Source: Monoraphidium neglectum
Lineage: Eukaryota; Chlorophyta; Chlorophyceae; Sphaeropleales; Selenastraceae
DNA: 28,179 bases
Direction of reading: 5' to 3'
NCBI RefSeq assembly: GCF_000611645.1
Contig: NW_014013472.1
Location: forward strand, 10,231 to 38,409
The notes under the pieces: model-generated
The model's database searches: none
What the model was told of the DNA's origin: nothing
What the model saw: the letters and a program-made list of their open reading frames with translations, nothing else
Part shown: piece by piece, positions 1 to 12,931 of the stretch
Layout of the letters: each line of letters opens with the position of its first letter
How positions within the stretch are numbered: the first letter of the stretch is position 1
Position numbers and translations under genes: made by a program

Positions 1-1057
1 CCGCCGCTGCCGCCGCGGGGCCGTCCGTGCCGCTGCCGCCCGCCGCCGCCGGCTGGCCCGGGTGCGCGCCGCCGCCCCCTGCGGCCGTGGCCGCGGGCGC
101 CCGCGGTGCGCCCTCGACCCCCGGCCCGCCTCCTGCCCCCGGGCTCCCGGCCGCGCCCCTGTTCTCCAGTGCCTTGACCATTTCCTTGAGCTTCCGCAGC
201 TTGTCCGAGACGTGCTGTGCGCCAGTGCGGCTGCGGCGGGCGGCGGACGCCTGCTGGGGCACCAAAATGTGGACGTAGGGCAGCAGGACCCTGGGGGAGG
301 GGAGAGGAGGGGATGATTGCAAGAAGTACATACATGGTTTTAGGGGCCGAGTGGCGGGTTGGTTTTTGAGGCCGAAATGGGGTGTGCGGGGGGCGTGTGT
401 GTTGTGTTGCATAGATGTGAGGTGCGCTGACACAGCAGAGCGTCAGGATGTTCACGTGGGGCGGGGGTTGCGTGGAAACAGGAGAGGTTACTTGGGAGAA
501 CGGTCTAACCAACCATTGGGTGTGTGTGGAAACCTCGGGAGGTGTGACGGGGCAGTCAGGGCCAAGCCACCGCCAAGCACAACCTCTGGCTGTCATCGAC
601 GTGATGGTGCAAAGGCGGCAGCTGTCCGGAGGTTTTGAACAGTCAGACACTCTCTGCTGTGCCAAGGAGCAAAAGCGGCCCCTTAATCACAGCGCCCGCT
701 GGATTGCTAAAAAGTGCACCCCAGGCTGGCCCCAAATTTCCAGCCCCCCTCGCCTGCTGTTGAGATCCTGGATGCACTTGTCTGTGAGGGTGCTCTCAAT
801 CTCATCAATGATGAGAGCCTGGAGTGTAGCATCAGGGGCCAGGGGCAAATCGGCAGGGTGCGGAAGGCGCAGGGACAAGAGCACACCCAGATGGTGCGAT
901 GCTGGGTCCCGCTGATGAAACACTGAGTGCCATGGTGCGCACACCTGAACACGTGCGATGGTCGCGCTCACATTGCTGCTGCTTGCACGCATTTACACTC
1001 ATGCAAGCAGACCGACACACACACACCCTCTCTGTCCCCCTCACTCTTGCTCACTCC

Positions 1058-1094
<37 letters not shown>

Positions 1095-2880
1095 CACAGC
1101 ACCCCACCGCCCCCACCTTGTTGCGCAGGATCTGATCGGCCTCGCTCTCCTTGACAACGCCATAGGTCTCGTCCACGATGGCGATCAGCAGGTTGACCAG
1201 AACGATCAGCACCAGCACGCCGTAGCAGGCTGAGGAGGGGGGTGTCGGGTTGTCAAAAGGGGACAGCGGCGGCGTGCGGCGGCGAGGTTGATGGGGTGGA
1301 CGTTTGCAGGTTGGTCAGTGCCGCGAGCATCACTGCCCGGTGTGTGTGGGGGCACATCAAGCCGGCAGGCAACAAAGTGCTGCAATGCAAGTACATGCAC
1401 GATGCGTAGTGACTGGAGGGTGCAAACAAAGAGCGACAATTTCAGCATAAGCGCGTCTACGGAGGAGTTTGCTGGGTTTCGCTGGGTTTTGCCGGCCCCT
1501 CTGAACGCGCCGATGCTTCCGTCCGCCTGCACGCGCACCTGCGAGCGTGACCGCGAGGCGCGCCGCCACCGTGTCGAGCTTGAGGATGCCCTTGAGCGTG
1601 TCGTACTGCAGGTCGCCCATCATCACGGTGAAGAGCTGCAGGATGGAGTCCTGGGTGGGAGCGACACAGAATGCAGGGGGTTAGTGGCCGGGAAGCGGTG
1701 CGAGGGCAAGACCCCTCAATGTTCTGACGGTCGTCAGGTTGGGGAGGAGGTCTGTGATTTAGGTGTGGAGGGCGTCTTTGGAAGAGAACTGTTGCCCGCA
1801 GAGTGCATGGCTGGGGTGTGTGTGGCCGGCTGAGCTGACGGTCAGAGATAGAGGGTGTATGGGACGAGCGGCCGAGGTCCGGCTTGGCGAGCTGCAGCTG
1901 TATTCCACCAGGCTGTGCAGGAAAGGGCCGGACTAGCAGGTGTGCAAAGGGACGGGCAGGGTGGCTTGGATGATGCAAGTATTGAAACGGCCAAAGGGGG
2001 AACGCAGCCAAGCCGGAAGGATGGCAAGAGTGGCTGTGTTTGGCTTTCGACCGTGTGGATGCTCTGGCAGGCCTATCGAGCACAGGCAGGCTGTGGCGTG
2101 ACATGGGTAGCCAACCCTCACAACCCGACACCTGGCCACCACGATAAGGGGGGAGGCGGGGGCCCGATCCACCCACCTCAAAGGACCCGAACACCTCCGG
2201 CCCGGTGGTGCTGTTGAGCGCAATCCTCTCCCCCAGGATGCTCAGTATGGGCAGGCGGCGCTGGCTACAGGAGGGGCGAGGGGGCGAGGGGGCCGGGCGG
2301 TGTGGGGCGAGCCGGCATGCGACGGCTTCAAACCTCTCGGGTGAACGGCAGCCGACATGGCTGCCAAGGAAAAAGCTGGGTCGAAGCGGGCGTTCAGGTG
2401 GCGCGCCAGGGAGTGACGCTCGCAAGGTGCCAGTGTGGGACTTGGTCCCGGCTGGTTGGCTGCTTTGGGGCAGGGCGCCCTGCTGCCTCACACTGCTGAG
2501 GGGCAGGGAGGGGCCCTCCCTCAACCAGGCCTCGATTCACGACACCCTTCCACTGGAAGCAACACAAATGCGGCCTTCACGCGACAGTCCACGGCCACCG
2601 GTCCCTGTCCGGTCACTCATTGCGGCGCATCGGGCACGCAGGTTCGACCCCAGCCGGCCCCGCCCACCTGTCGCTGGGCGTGGACAGCAGCACGCTGAAG
2701 GTGAGGCCGAAGGAGCAGAGCATGAAGGCCAGCAGCACGAAGAAGTACCGCATGTCCTGCGGGAGGGGGGGTGGCGGGTGGGTCGGGCAGGATGAAAAAT
2801 GCAACTCACCTGTCGTACCCTGCATTACTCTTTCAAACCCGTCCGCCCTCCCACTGTACACACACACACACGCGCGCGCG

Positions 2881-2913
<33 letters not shown>

Positions 2914-3778
2914 TTCCGCACACACTGACACACACGGACACATGGACACACACACACACACACATGGGAGCGCGCGAAACCCTTTCCCACCCACACAATC
3001 ACAAGCGCAAAAGCGCTCGCTTGCGCACACACACAACCACACACACACACATGCACCGACAAGCACGCAAACACCCAGAGACACACACACACACATACGC
3101 GCATAGGCGCTCGCACATATACGCCTGCGCCCGTCCCCCCACCTTGATGACGATGAGCACCATCCTCAGTAGCGCCCCAAAGTGCTCGTAGGCCATGCAG
3201 AAGTACAGCATGCGCAGGCACAGCAGCAGCACCTCCAGCGCCACCAGCACCACAAACGCCTGGTGGGTGGAGTTGGGCCCCGGGGTGGGGAGGGGGGCAG
3301 CGGCGCATGATTTGCTGGCGTTCGGTGGGCCCGAGGGAAGGGGCGGACGGCCTTGGAGCAGGAGACTAGGTGACGCACTCCTGAATCGGGCACAGGCACC
3401 GAAGCAAATGCCGAAACTGTTCCAAGAAATGACTTGCACAGTATGCAACAAGCACGCCGCATGGTCCTAAATTCGCTCTGGTACTCTAGGGGGGCTGACG
3501 CTGGCGCGGCCGCCCTCTCAACACAGTGCTGCGTCAGGTGACGTCAGATGACGTCGGACCTGGTGGTTGAGGCGCGTGACGTGCAGCAGGGACAGCACGG
3601 CTATGATGACGCAGGAGGCGACGTCCATGTAGTTCCAGGGGGAGTTAAAGTACTCGCGCTTGTACGTCACCATCTGCTTCAGCTCGTCAGCGGCCTGGGG
3701 GGTACGGGTGTGGTGTGTGTGTGTGTGTGTGTGTGTGTGAGTGTGTGTGATTGCATGTGTGTACGTGTGCGTGCGTGC

Positions 3779-3829
<51 letters not shown>

Positions 3830-6800
3830 CTCGCGCACGCGCGTGCAAGATGGCAAGCGGGCGTTGGAAACGTGTTGCTTTGTCAGGAAAAAGTATGGCG
3901 CCTCCAGGGGCCCGGGTGCCCTCGCCGCACCTGGCCGCACATCATGACCACCAGCACGCACTCCAGCACCACCGCTGCCTGCCCCGCCGGCTGCCGCACC
4001 ATCTGCAACGGGAGTGGCCGGCCGGCAGCAAGCAGCCAACGTGCACGCGCGACACGGCCGTCGGCGCAGCAACACGGGGGTCGGTGCATCGTCCCAGGGT
4101 TCTGAAACACATGTGTGCGCACCCAGCGTTTGGGGGTCCGCACAATGAGCTTGACCTGTACGACAAGGCCATACGACAACATGTCTCACCTGCGCAGTTG
4201 TCCAGGCGGGGTCGTTGTAGTACACTGCAAAGGCGAGGTAGATGAGGAAGAGCACCATGAACACCAGGAACTGCACAAACTGGGGGTGGGGGTGAGGGGT
4301 GATGCAGGGGCGGTCAGCGCAGGGCCCCTGGGTGAGAGGAGGCGGGGGCTATGTGTGGGGGGTAGGCGCAGCCTGTCGACGACAGAAATGGGGTCAGGTG
4401 GGGTGTTGGAGGGCAGGGGGGAAGGCGCCACAGGAGCAGTTTATTCTGGGGGCGGCCCTTGCTCATCAACCTGCATAAGAAGGGAGGATTAAGCAATTAG
4501 CCCCTGCACAACCCAGTTAAAACCGCTTGTGGTGTCTCTTTGGCACATTGCACCCTGCTAGCCTGCTTGTCATATACGTGTATACACACAAGAGAAATCA
4601 CCCCAACCACCACACACACAAACACACACGCGCGCAAGCTCACACACACACACACACACACACATGCACACACACATAACCACACACACACACATACACA
4701 ATTCCCCTCTCATCACCTGCATGAGCAGGAATGCGCGCGCGAACGAGTCCCACTTGACGTCGATGATGGCACGCACCAGGTCGCGCCCATACAGGTCGGC
4801 GTCCGTGTTGGCGCTGACCTGGCAGAAATGAGTGCAGGACACGAGGTATGGATAAGCGCAGCTCAGGGGCCCACGGGGTCGTCCGAGCCAACCACGTATG
4901 AGAGACCCATTAGAGCCGCAGCATGGTCCAGCCGCAGCGAGGGGCCGGGGAATCGCCAGGGACCAACGGTCAATGCAGGCGTCTTCCTTGCCGACTGCTG
5001 GACCGCTAGCCCTCCCGGCACCCCCTGCGCCCGCACCAGCTGCCTGAGCAGGTTGCCACGCCCTGGGCGGATCATGGCCGCGTCTTTCACGGGGATCAGC
5101 TTGCTGGCCGCCACCACCAGGACACGGTCCCTGCGCGGCCACGCCGTTTGTTCAGCGACCCCTGTTCGTAAATCCACGCTCATGCGTTCATTGTGGCTCG
5201 TCAGCGCCACAACCCCCTGTGTGTGCCCCTCCAGGGTCGCCCCTGCAGTGTTCCACTGCCCGTGCCCCCGCCGCTCACTTTGTCCGCATCTGCTGCCGCG
5301 TGACCCACAGCCACGCGGCCCCCAGCTGCCGCAGCCCTATGATGACCGGCATCAGCAGCAGCGCCACGATCGAGTCGCGCCAGCTGGCGCGCTTTATGAG
5401 GACGTCCAGGGCCTCCAGCAGCGGCTGCTGCGTCGACGCGACAGACCCCCACAGCCGCGCCGGGTTGCCGTGCTGCGGGAGTGACCGCGGGATGGGAACA
5501 CCGTGTGTGTGTGTATGTGTGTGTGCGTGTTTGTGTGTGTGTGTGTGTCGGGGGGGTGGGGGTGGGGGTTGTGTGGTCCGCTTCTCAGGGCTATGGGTGC
5601 CGCAACGGGCTGAGTGGCAACGTGGAGCACGCTCTACTAGATGAAAGCAGGTCCACAAGCAAACTGCAAGGCATGTGGTGGCTTTGGAACTGCGTCACAA
5701 GCCTGGGCAGGAGGCGCACCCAGGCGCGCCAGGCCGGCCCGCAACGCACCTCTGAGCACTTGTAGATGGCACGCGCGTGGCGCGTTAGCGCCGAGTCTAC
5801 CTCCACCTCCCCGGTGTCCTGCAGAGAAAACAGACGCAGGATGCGAGGATCGAACCTGCGCGCCAACCCCACCCACGCGGCCGGGCGTGCAGCGCTGCGC
5901 GCTGCGCATTTAAACAAAGTCCCCAGAGTCCCAAGGCGACGCGAGCAGGCTCAAGCTGCGGCGCTCTGGGTTGCAAATGCCCATTCGCGCAGCCGCGCAG
6001 CCGGTGCGGCATGCTGGACGCCGTGCAGTTGTTTCCAGCAAAGTGGCAACACAGGATCAGGCGGCTGCAACTTCAGCGCAGGAGGTGAGGGGCTCACCAC
6101 CATGGGCAGGTGCTTCAGCAGGCGCCTGCAGAGCCGCTTGTGCTGCGTGTCGTGCACCAGGACCTGCGGGGCATCAGCCACAAGGCGCGGCGCAGGGCGG
6201 TGGGCGCCATCCCAGCGGCGGGCAGCGCGGCTGCCACTGGCTACCTCCATCCTCCAATGTTTCAGGATTTTGAACACAAGGGGGCCCCCAGCCCCAGAAT
6301 CGAGAACCCCACCACGAATGCATGGCGCACACCCCAACGAGTCCATCAACCCCGCCGCCCACCCCCACCTGCATCGCGTCGTACAGGTGCCCCATCACGC
6401 TCGCCCTGCTGAACCGCCCCGCCACCAGCCCGTCCACCACAATCCGCACGCACTGCGCCTGCTGGCTGCCCACCGCAAGCCGCAGCAGGTCGTCCCCACG
6501 CGCCGCGTGCTTGCCGTGCCGCTGCCCGGCGCCGCCGCCGCCGCGCACCAGCAGGCTGCCACCAGGGGCGGCGGCGGCGCCCGCGCCGCCAGTCGCGGAG
6601 CGGCCGGCGGCGCTGGAAACCGCGAGCGCGGCGCGGGACGCTTGGCGGAGGGCGTTGAGCGGCGCGTGGCCGGGCTTGGCGCCGGCGGCGAACGGCGCGA
6701 AGGAGGGCTCGCGCGTGTATGCGGCGTACGACACGCTGTGGACCAGGCCGCGGAACGCGTCGCCGCCGCCGCCGCCCCCGCCGCCGCTGCCGCCGCGGCT

Positions 6801-9217
6801 GGCGCCGCCGTCGTGCAGGAGGCCGCCGCCTTCGGAGAGCTCCTTCCGCAGAGACGCCCCGCCGCCGCCGCCGCCGCCTGCCGCAGCGTCTGCAAACGCC
6901 GGCTGCTGCGCCGGGTTTGCGGACAGGCTCCCGAATCGCAGGAGCGCCCTCACGCCGCGCTGCAGCGAGAGCGACAGCCCGCCGCTCGGCCGCAGCGCGC
7001 CGCCGCCGCCGAAGCTCGACAGCCGCCGCATCCCGGCGTCGGGCTCGGCGCTGCCGGCCCCCTCCCAGCCGTGCGGGGCGGCGGGGCGGTCCCCGCTGGC
7101 GCGGCTGCGGCGGCCGGGCGGCGCAGCCGCGAGGGGTGAGGGCCCGCGGACCTCGACCTGCACCATCTCCGCTTCGCACAGCCCCTGCGCCTCCTCGTCT
7201 TCCGCCCGCGCCGCCAGAGATCCTGAACCCACATCGCCCGGTGAGCAACCGCCGGGCGCCCGGGATGTGGAAGGGTCTGGGCGGGTCGCGCCGGCCGAGG
7301 GTAGCGATACACTGCCTGACCCTGCTGACTCACTCTCAGCGCCGCCGCCGCTGCCGCTGCCGCCGCAGCCACCCATGCCACGGTCGACGCCAAAAGTGAG
7401 GAGCCCCGCTCGCCGCCGCGACAGGTCCCGCAACAGAGAGCTGCGACACTGCGGCGGTAACGGCGGCGCCGGCGGCGGCGGCCTCGTATCCGCCGCGCCG
7501 CACCCGGCGCCGCCTCCCCCAGAGGAGTTGAGGCTTGCCGGCGGCGGGCCCGAAGATCCTGCACTCGCAAGTGCTGCCGCTGCAGCCGAAGCCGTGCCCA
7601 CGGACGAAGCCCCAAAGCTCCCTGCGACGCTGCTGCTGCCGCCAACATTGCTCAGGGACCCCTCCGGCGCCAGCTGGCCCCGCGCCGAGTCGCTGCCGGG
7701 CTCGCTGCTGCTTGGGCGCTGCAGCGGGCTGCCGGGGCGCGGGTGGGGGCTGTCAGGGTGCGCCGCCACGTGGGTGGCTGTGGGTGTGCCACTTTCCTCC
7801 TACAGAGCGAGGCGCACGACGCAGCGGGGGCGGGGGAGGGGCAGGGGACGAGCTTCCATCGGCAAGCAGGCAGTCAACCCTCAGGTCGCACGCACATCTG
7901 GAGAGAAAAGACGTTGAGGGCCACGCTTCCTGCCGCTGACTCGAGCCTCGTACTCCAAGCTGGAGCTCTAGCTTCGAGGACAAGTTATCCCTTGTATTCC
8001 GCGGATATGGCAGTCGCGCCCGACCCAGTCCGACCCCGCCCATCCGCCGCGCCTGCAGCGTGTCCAGCCCAGACAGCGCCGCGGCCGCGCGCGCCTTCTG
8101 GCTGACCGCCGGGCTCAGCAGCCGCGAGGGCGTCGAGGTCGCTGAGCTGGCGCCGCCCTCTGACACCGCCTCCGCCGTGTTGGCCGGCGACACCGCGCCG
8201 CGGCGCTCCCAGGCCGCCGCCGCGGCCGCGACGGCGCCCGGCGCGGCGGCCGCGGCCGCGTTTACGCCGCGGGCGGGGGGCGGGGCGGGCAGGGACTGGG
8301 CCAGCAGGGCGCGGATGTCTTGGATGGGCGAAAAACTGACGAGCGTGGCGGCCGCCAGGCCCGCCCAGCGCGTGACGGACCGCCGCGCCAGCGGCGCCGG
8401 CGCCTCCCGCCCGTCGCGCTGCGCCGGGGCGGCGGCCTCGGCGTTTGCGAACGATGCTGCGTCGGCCGCGGCGGCGGCGAGGGGCGCGCCCCTGCGGCTG
8501 GCGCCCGCGCGGCTGAGGGTGCCGCTGGGGCAGGCCAGGGCAGGGGGCGTCTCGGGCACGCCGGCGCGGTCCCGGGAGGCAGCGGCGGCGACGCCCCCGC
8601 AGGGGTCAGAGCACAAGGGGCCGAAGTGGACCTGGGGCAGGGCAGGGTGCAGTTCCATGACCATGCAAAAACGCCAGGCGCTGCGGCAAAAGGACACCGC
8701 CACAAGCTGCAACAGGGAGGTGGGGTGTTTGCGGACAGTGTGCAAGAGCGGCCGCCACCCCGCCCCTTGCTCTGGGCCTCACCAGCCAGGGGGTGCGTTC
8801 GAACATGGCCAGAAGCATGCCAAGCGCGGGAGCGTTGCCGTCGGCGGCCGCTAGCTGCACCAGCTGCTGCAGCACCGCGGGGCTCTGGAGGAGAATGGGC
8901 CCAGACGCGGCGCAAAGCATTAGGCAGCGACAGCGCATCGGGTCAGATGCAAGAATATGCGGCGCGCGCTAGGCATTCGATGCAGGCATCTCTTCCAGAC
9001 ACCTCGCCTTTGCCCAGAAGGCGCGCCCAAGCCCTCTCAAGCGGCCGTCGATGGCATACGATCGGCCGATCCCAGGGTGTCCCACCTGTATTGCGCCGCG
9101 GGCCATGTGCCACGTCAGCGCGCCCTCCAGGCGGTGCAGCTTGTTGGAGCGCTTCTGGCAGGAGCGATACAGCCCCTGGAACGCCAGCGCATACGCCGCG
9201 TTGACGCCGTCGTCGAC
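1..9217 (-). CDS. TRP-type cation channel, TRPV/TRPA-like pore (3' partial; probably continuous with the upstream WD40 exons)
   Basis: Six-helix tetrameric cation channel of the TRP superfamily, expected to pass cations (probably Ca2+) across a membrane. Proposed exons: 9217-9086, 8884-8783, 8706-7954, 7799-6369, 6163-6098, 5818-5750, 5472-5279, 5130-5037, 4818-4717, 4279-4190, 4002-3931, 3694-3560, 3259-3143, 2756-2668, 2264-2177, 1650-1539, 1229-1117, 818-778 and 290 to the edge; codon phase agrees at every join. Counting from 9217, residues 982-1011 are S1 after the pre-S1 motif [11 protein letters not shown], 1012-1035 S2, 1036-1080 S3 (SPWNYMD), 1081-1119 S4 and linker ([17 protein letters not shown]), 1120-1148 S5, 1179-1192 the pore ([11 protein letters not shown]1191 matches the TRPV selectivity Asp), and 1217-1253 S6 ([14 protein letters not shown]). 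No ankyrin repeats are visible. Residues about 100-780 are low-complexity. The 7954/7799 and 778/290 joins are least sure. No start codon was found. Confidence 0.85.
1064..1093. repeat. CA microsatellite in a channel intron
   Basis: A pure CA run (TG on the coding strand) in the intron 819-1116, about 25 bases inside the donor. Confidence 0.9.
2858..3100. repeat. Long CA-rich tract in a channel intron
   Basis: CA/CG alternation, interrupted, fills most of the intron between the S4 and S5 exons (2757-3142). It includes a CGCGCGCGCG stretch; alternating purine-pyrimidine DNA of this kind can adopt Z-form. Confidence 0.9.
3713..3828. repeat. GT microsatellite in a channel intron
   Basis: GT on the plus strand (CA on the coding strand) in the intron 3695-3930, ending about 20 bases before the acceptor of the S3 exon. 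Confidence 0.9.
4611..4700. repeat. CA microsatellite in a channel intron
   Basis: CA tract with CGCGCG interruption close to the donor of the pre-S1 exon, in the intron 4280-4716; TG on the coding strand. Confidence 0.9.
5503..5548. repeat. GT microsatellite in a channel intron
   Basis: Short GT run (CA on the coding strand) about 30 bases before the acceptor of the exon 5472-5279. Confidence 0.9.
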
Positions 9218-9497
9218 CTGCGGCGGCGGGGCGCACCGCGAGGGTGCGTTGCCGAGAGTGCCGCCACAGGGCTCAGGGGAAGAGCTAGATCAGTGATGAA
9301 GGCTTGTGTATCATTTTTCAGACAGAAAAGGAAAGGCACAAGAGGATATATCACATCTACGAGGCTCAATTTTCAAGCAGGGTTTCTTGAAGTTGTGAGG
9401 CAGTCCAAAGGTCACAGGCTGCAACGGGGCACGAGGCACAGCTGCAACGCCGGCCGAACACCGGGGCGGGGGGCGAGCACAAGGTCAACCAGCAGCA

Positions 9498-12400
9498 TTA
9501 TTGCAGCCGCGCCTGCAGCATCGCCACGTGGCCGTCGTAGCCGCAAGACACCAGCGCGTCCCCCTGAGCGCTCCACCGGCAGTCGGCGGCCGCCTGGTCG
9601 TGCACCGGCGCAGCGGCGACCAGCGCGCCGCTGCGGACGTCCCAGCCACTGACGACGCCGGTGCCGTCCCCGGCGGCGATCAAGGTGGCATCTGCGTATG
9701 GGGGGTGGGCACAAATTTGCTGACAGTGTGTCCATGCGCCCCAAAACCTGCTTCTCCAGGCCCAAACGGCACACCGCCATCATCAAGCTGGCATGATTGC
9801 TGATGGACATCTGGACCGGGGCAGAACTGAAGTGTCGCAATGGGCATCCCTGTCTTTGTGGTGGATGCGTGTGGCGCACCTGCATTAAACTTCACGCTGC
9901 AGATCCCGGCGCAGTGCAGCGAGAACTTGTGGAGCGGGAACCCCGTCGCCGCCGCCCAAACCACGACGCCGCCGTCGGTGCCGCCGGAGACGACCAGGTC
10001 GCCGCCGGCGGAGAGGTTGACGGCGGAGACGCCGCAGCCGTGGATTTGGTAGCGATTCTGTCGCGGTGAGGTTTGTGGTCCCGAGGGTCGACGGGTTGGT
10101 GTTAGTCGGTGGACGAGATGGCTAAACCACACACACGTGGCAGCTTCAGCGTGGAGCGATGGGTCGCAGCGAAAGCAACTGGTGCGCAGCTGCTCTTTTG
10201 GGCCTTTACAGCGCAGCAACTTGCGCAAGCAACACTACTAATCCACGCAGGATGCACGAGCGCACACACCTACCCACCTACACACACACTTTTCTGCGCA
10301 CACACACACACACACACACACACAAGCACCCAGCACACATGCACAAACACACACGCACACACAACCTGCATGCGCAGCCCCCAAAACAACCCTCACACAC
10401 CTGCGCGTCGTCCTCCTCCCTCGTAAGGTCCACTACCACCAGCCACCCCGCCGAGCTGCCCGCCACCACCATCGCGCACTCCCCGCGCGGCGCCCACGCG
10501 CAGCACAGCAGCGGGCCGCCCTCCGCCGTCGAGACCACCTTCAGCGGATTGTCCCGCTTCGCGAGCAACCCGCCCACCGCTGCGCCGGCGGCTCCGCCGC
10601 CCGCGCCGCTGCCGCTGCCACCACCCAGGCCGCCGCCCGCGCCGCCGCCGTCGCTGCTTGGCGTCGCCGCGCCGTTGCCGCCGCCCAGCCGGCTCTCGCC
10701 CGACGCGAGCATCAGCGCCGACGCCGCGCGGCCGCCGGCGGACGCGGCCCGCGCCGCCCGCGGCGACCCCAGGCGCTCCCCGCCACCGCCGCCCGCCAAC
10801 CAGTCCACTGGGTCCCACTCCCATAGGTATAGCACGCCCGCCTGCGGCTGCTTCCGCTCGCTGCCGGCGACGGCGACGCGCCCCAGCTGGCAGCTGAGGG
10901 AGATGCCGAATGCGACCATCTCGAGGCGCAGGGTCGCGGGCGCGGCGGGCGGGGCCCCGGCGCGCAGCACCCCTTCGAACCCGTCGGTATCGGGGGATCC
11001 CGCGCGGCTGGCACCTGCATGAGAAATTTGAATTGGGGATGCGACAGCTGTGCGTCACGCGCAGGCATGCACAACCGCATGCATAGACCCACAGCCACTG
11101 CTCAGCCTGAAGTCTACCACAGCCATCCTCTAAGCACCACCTTAATCAGGGGTTTGGGCGTTCCACTGGGGTGCTGAGGCGCAGGGCTTTTAGAGTCCGA
11201 CGTCGAAGGAACATGCCAAAGCGCCGGCGCTAAGGCCCTGCCCCCCCTGCCCCCTCACCCGCCGCGGCCAGCGCCGCCTCGCAGCTGGCGACGCACACGC
11301 TGCCGTCGTGGCGCGCGGTCGCCACGGTGTCCCCGTCTACGGCGCAGCAGGAGATGGTGCCGGCGCTTGCGACGGGGCCGGGCTGCGGCAGGGTGCGGCC
11401 CCCTGGGAGCACCTGGACCTGAGGAGACAAAATCCAGGGGTGAGGCATCGCCACATTTCATTAGTATGGCGATGCAATCCAGTGTAGGGATTCTGGGTAT
11501 CAGGATTCAAGGCAAAGGTGGGGTTACTCGGAGCAGCAATGGTTCTGGGTGCGCATGGGTAAAGCACAGCCCCAGGCACATATTAAAGGAGGGCTGCGGC
11601 GCCGGGGCCGCAAGCCTTGGGAGAGGAGCTCCTTGTAATCTTCTCCGGGTCGCCTGCGGCACGGCGCCATCCCTTCCGCGTTCAGGATAGAACCGCCGCC
11701 ACGCACCTGCCCGCCCTGCTCGATGCACAGCACCGGCTGAGAGCACGTGGCGGGCGCCCCGTTCCGCCCCTGCTGCAGCGTCGGCGGCGACTCCTGGCCG
11801 AGGACACCCAGAGATGCAGGTAGCGGCGGGATGTGCAGGGGCTCTACCAGAGAGCACGCCATCAGCCGCTCGCCGTCCGTTACCCTCACCCGCTGCAGCA
11901 TCGGGTGGGGGCCGCCCGGCACCGCGCCGCCACCGCCGCCGCCGCCGCCCGTCACGGCGCGCACGGCTGCGCCGCCCCCGCCGGCAGCCTTGGCCCCCGC
12001 TCCGCCTTCAGCCTCGGCCGCGTCCACGCACACACCCGGCGCGGCCGCGAGCCTCGCGCCCATCCGCACGCTCGGGCCGCCCGCCCCGCCGCCGCCGCTG
12101 CCGCCGCCGCTGCCGCAGCCTGTGAAGCACGTCAGAAGCGCCACATCCAGCACCACAATGATGCTGTCGTCCCCGCACGTCGCGACCCTGCGGCCGTCCG
12201 TGCTGAAAGCGCACGCGCGCACCGGCCGCACGTGCTCCGCTGCCGTCAGCAGCGCGACGCCACGCTCGAGGTCCCATAGGACGACCCGCGCGTCGTCGCC
12301 GCCGGTCACAAGCTTGCGCGCGTCCGGCGACAGCGCGCAAGCGCGCACCTTGCTGCCCTCCGCGTGGCGCTGCGGCAGCTCCAGCAGCGCGCGCCCCGCG

Positions 12401-12883
12401 CCCGACCAGACGCCTACCCGGCCGCCCCGGGCGCCGGCGGCGAGCACGGCCCCATCGGGCGACAGGCAGCAGCACAGAACAGCGTCAGAGGAGAGGGGCC
12501 GCAGCCGCAGCGGCCCGTCGCCAAGCTCATCCTCCTGCTGAGTCTGGCGTCGGGACGGCTGGCTCTCATCATGCTGATGGCTGTATGGTGTCCGAGCGGC
12601 GCCTCCGTCCCCTGCGGCTGAAGCGTCCGCGCCTCCCGGGTTGCCGCAGGCCGCCGCCCGCGCCGCTCGCGGGACGCTGGTGGCGGCGAGCGCAGGCGAG
12701 CCTTCCGAGACGTCCCAGATGGCGATGCTGCCGTCGGCGGCGCCAGTAAAGGCGAACCGGCCGTCGGCCGAGAAGCAGCAGCTCTTTATCCCTGCGCCCT
12801 CGGTGTGGCCCCCTTCCAACACATGCCGCCGCACGACAGGCTCCCAGCTGCTGCCTGCGCCGGCGCCGGCCCCATGCTGAAAC

Positions 12884-12931
<48 letters not shown>

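Noticed and set aside
2771..3191. His/Thr-rich and Cys/Val-rich frames over CA/TG tracts
   Set aside because: These are translations of dinucleotide repeats inside introns; similar frames appear at every CA/TG tract in the window.
5830..5870. tRNA T-loop-like sequence (GGTTCGATCC on the minus strand)
   Set aside because: The T stem does not pair well, no D or anticodon arm with acceptor stem is found, and the 3' side runs into a channel exon.
5766..7139. 457-codon open frame on the plus strand
   Set aside because: It crosses several minus-strand exon borders and consists of Ala/Arg/Pro shadow sequence.
6322..7917. 531-codon open frame on the plus strand, antisense to the channel linker exons
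   Set aside because: It mirrors a GC-rich coding exon on the other strand; high GC removes stops. The minus-strand reading keeps phase with neighbouring exons, the plus one does not.
9218..9497. Independent start of the channel gene in this gap
   Set aside because: The ATGs here open only very short frames (for example 28 codons from about 9496) that do not reach the channel exon in phase by a convincing donor. Kept as an open question in the fusion finding.
11747..12541. Plus-strand Pro/Ala/Arg/Ser-rich frame opposite the WD40 exon
   Set aside because: It is the shadow of clear WD40 repeats on the minus strand.
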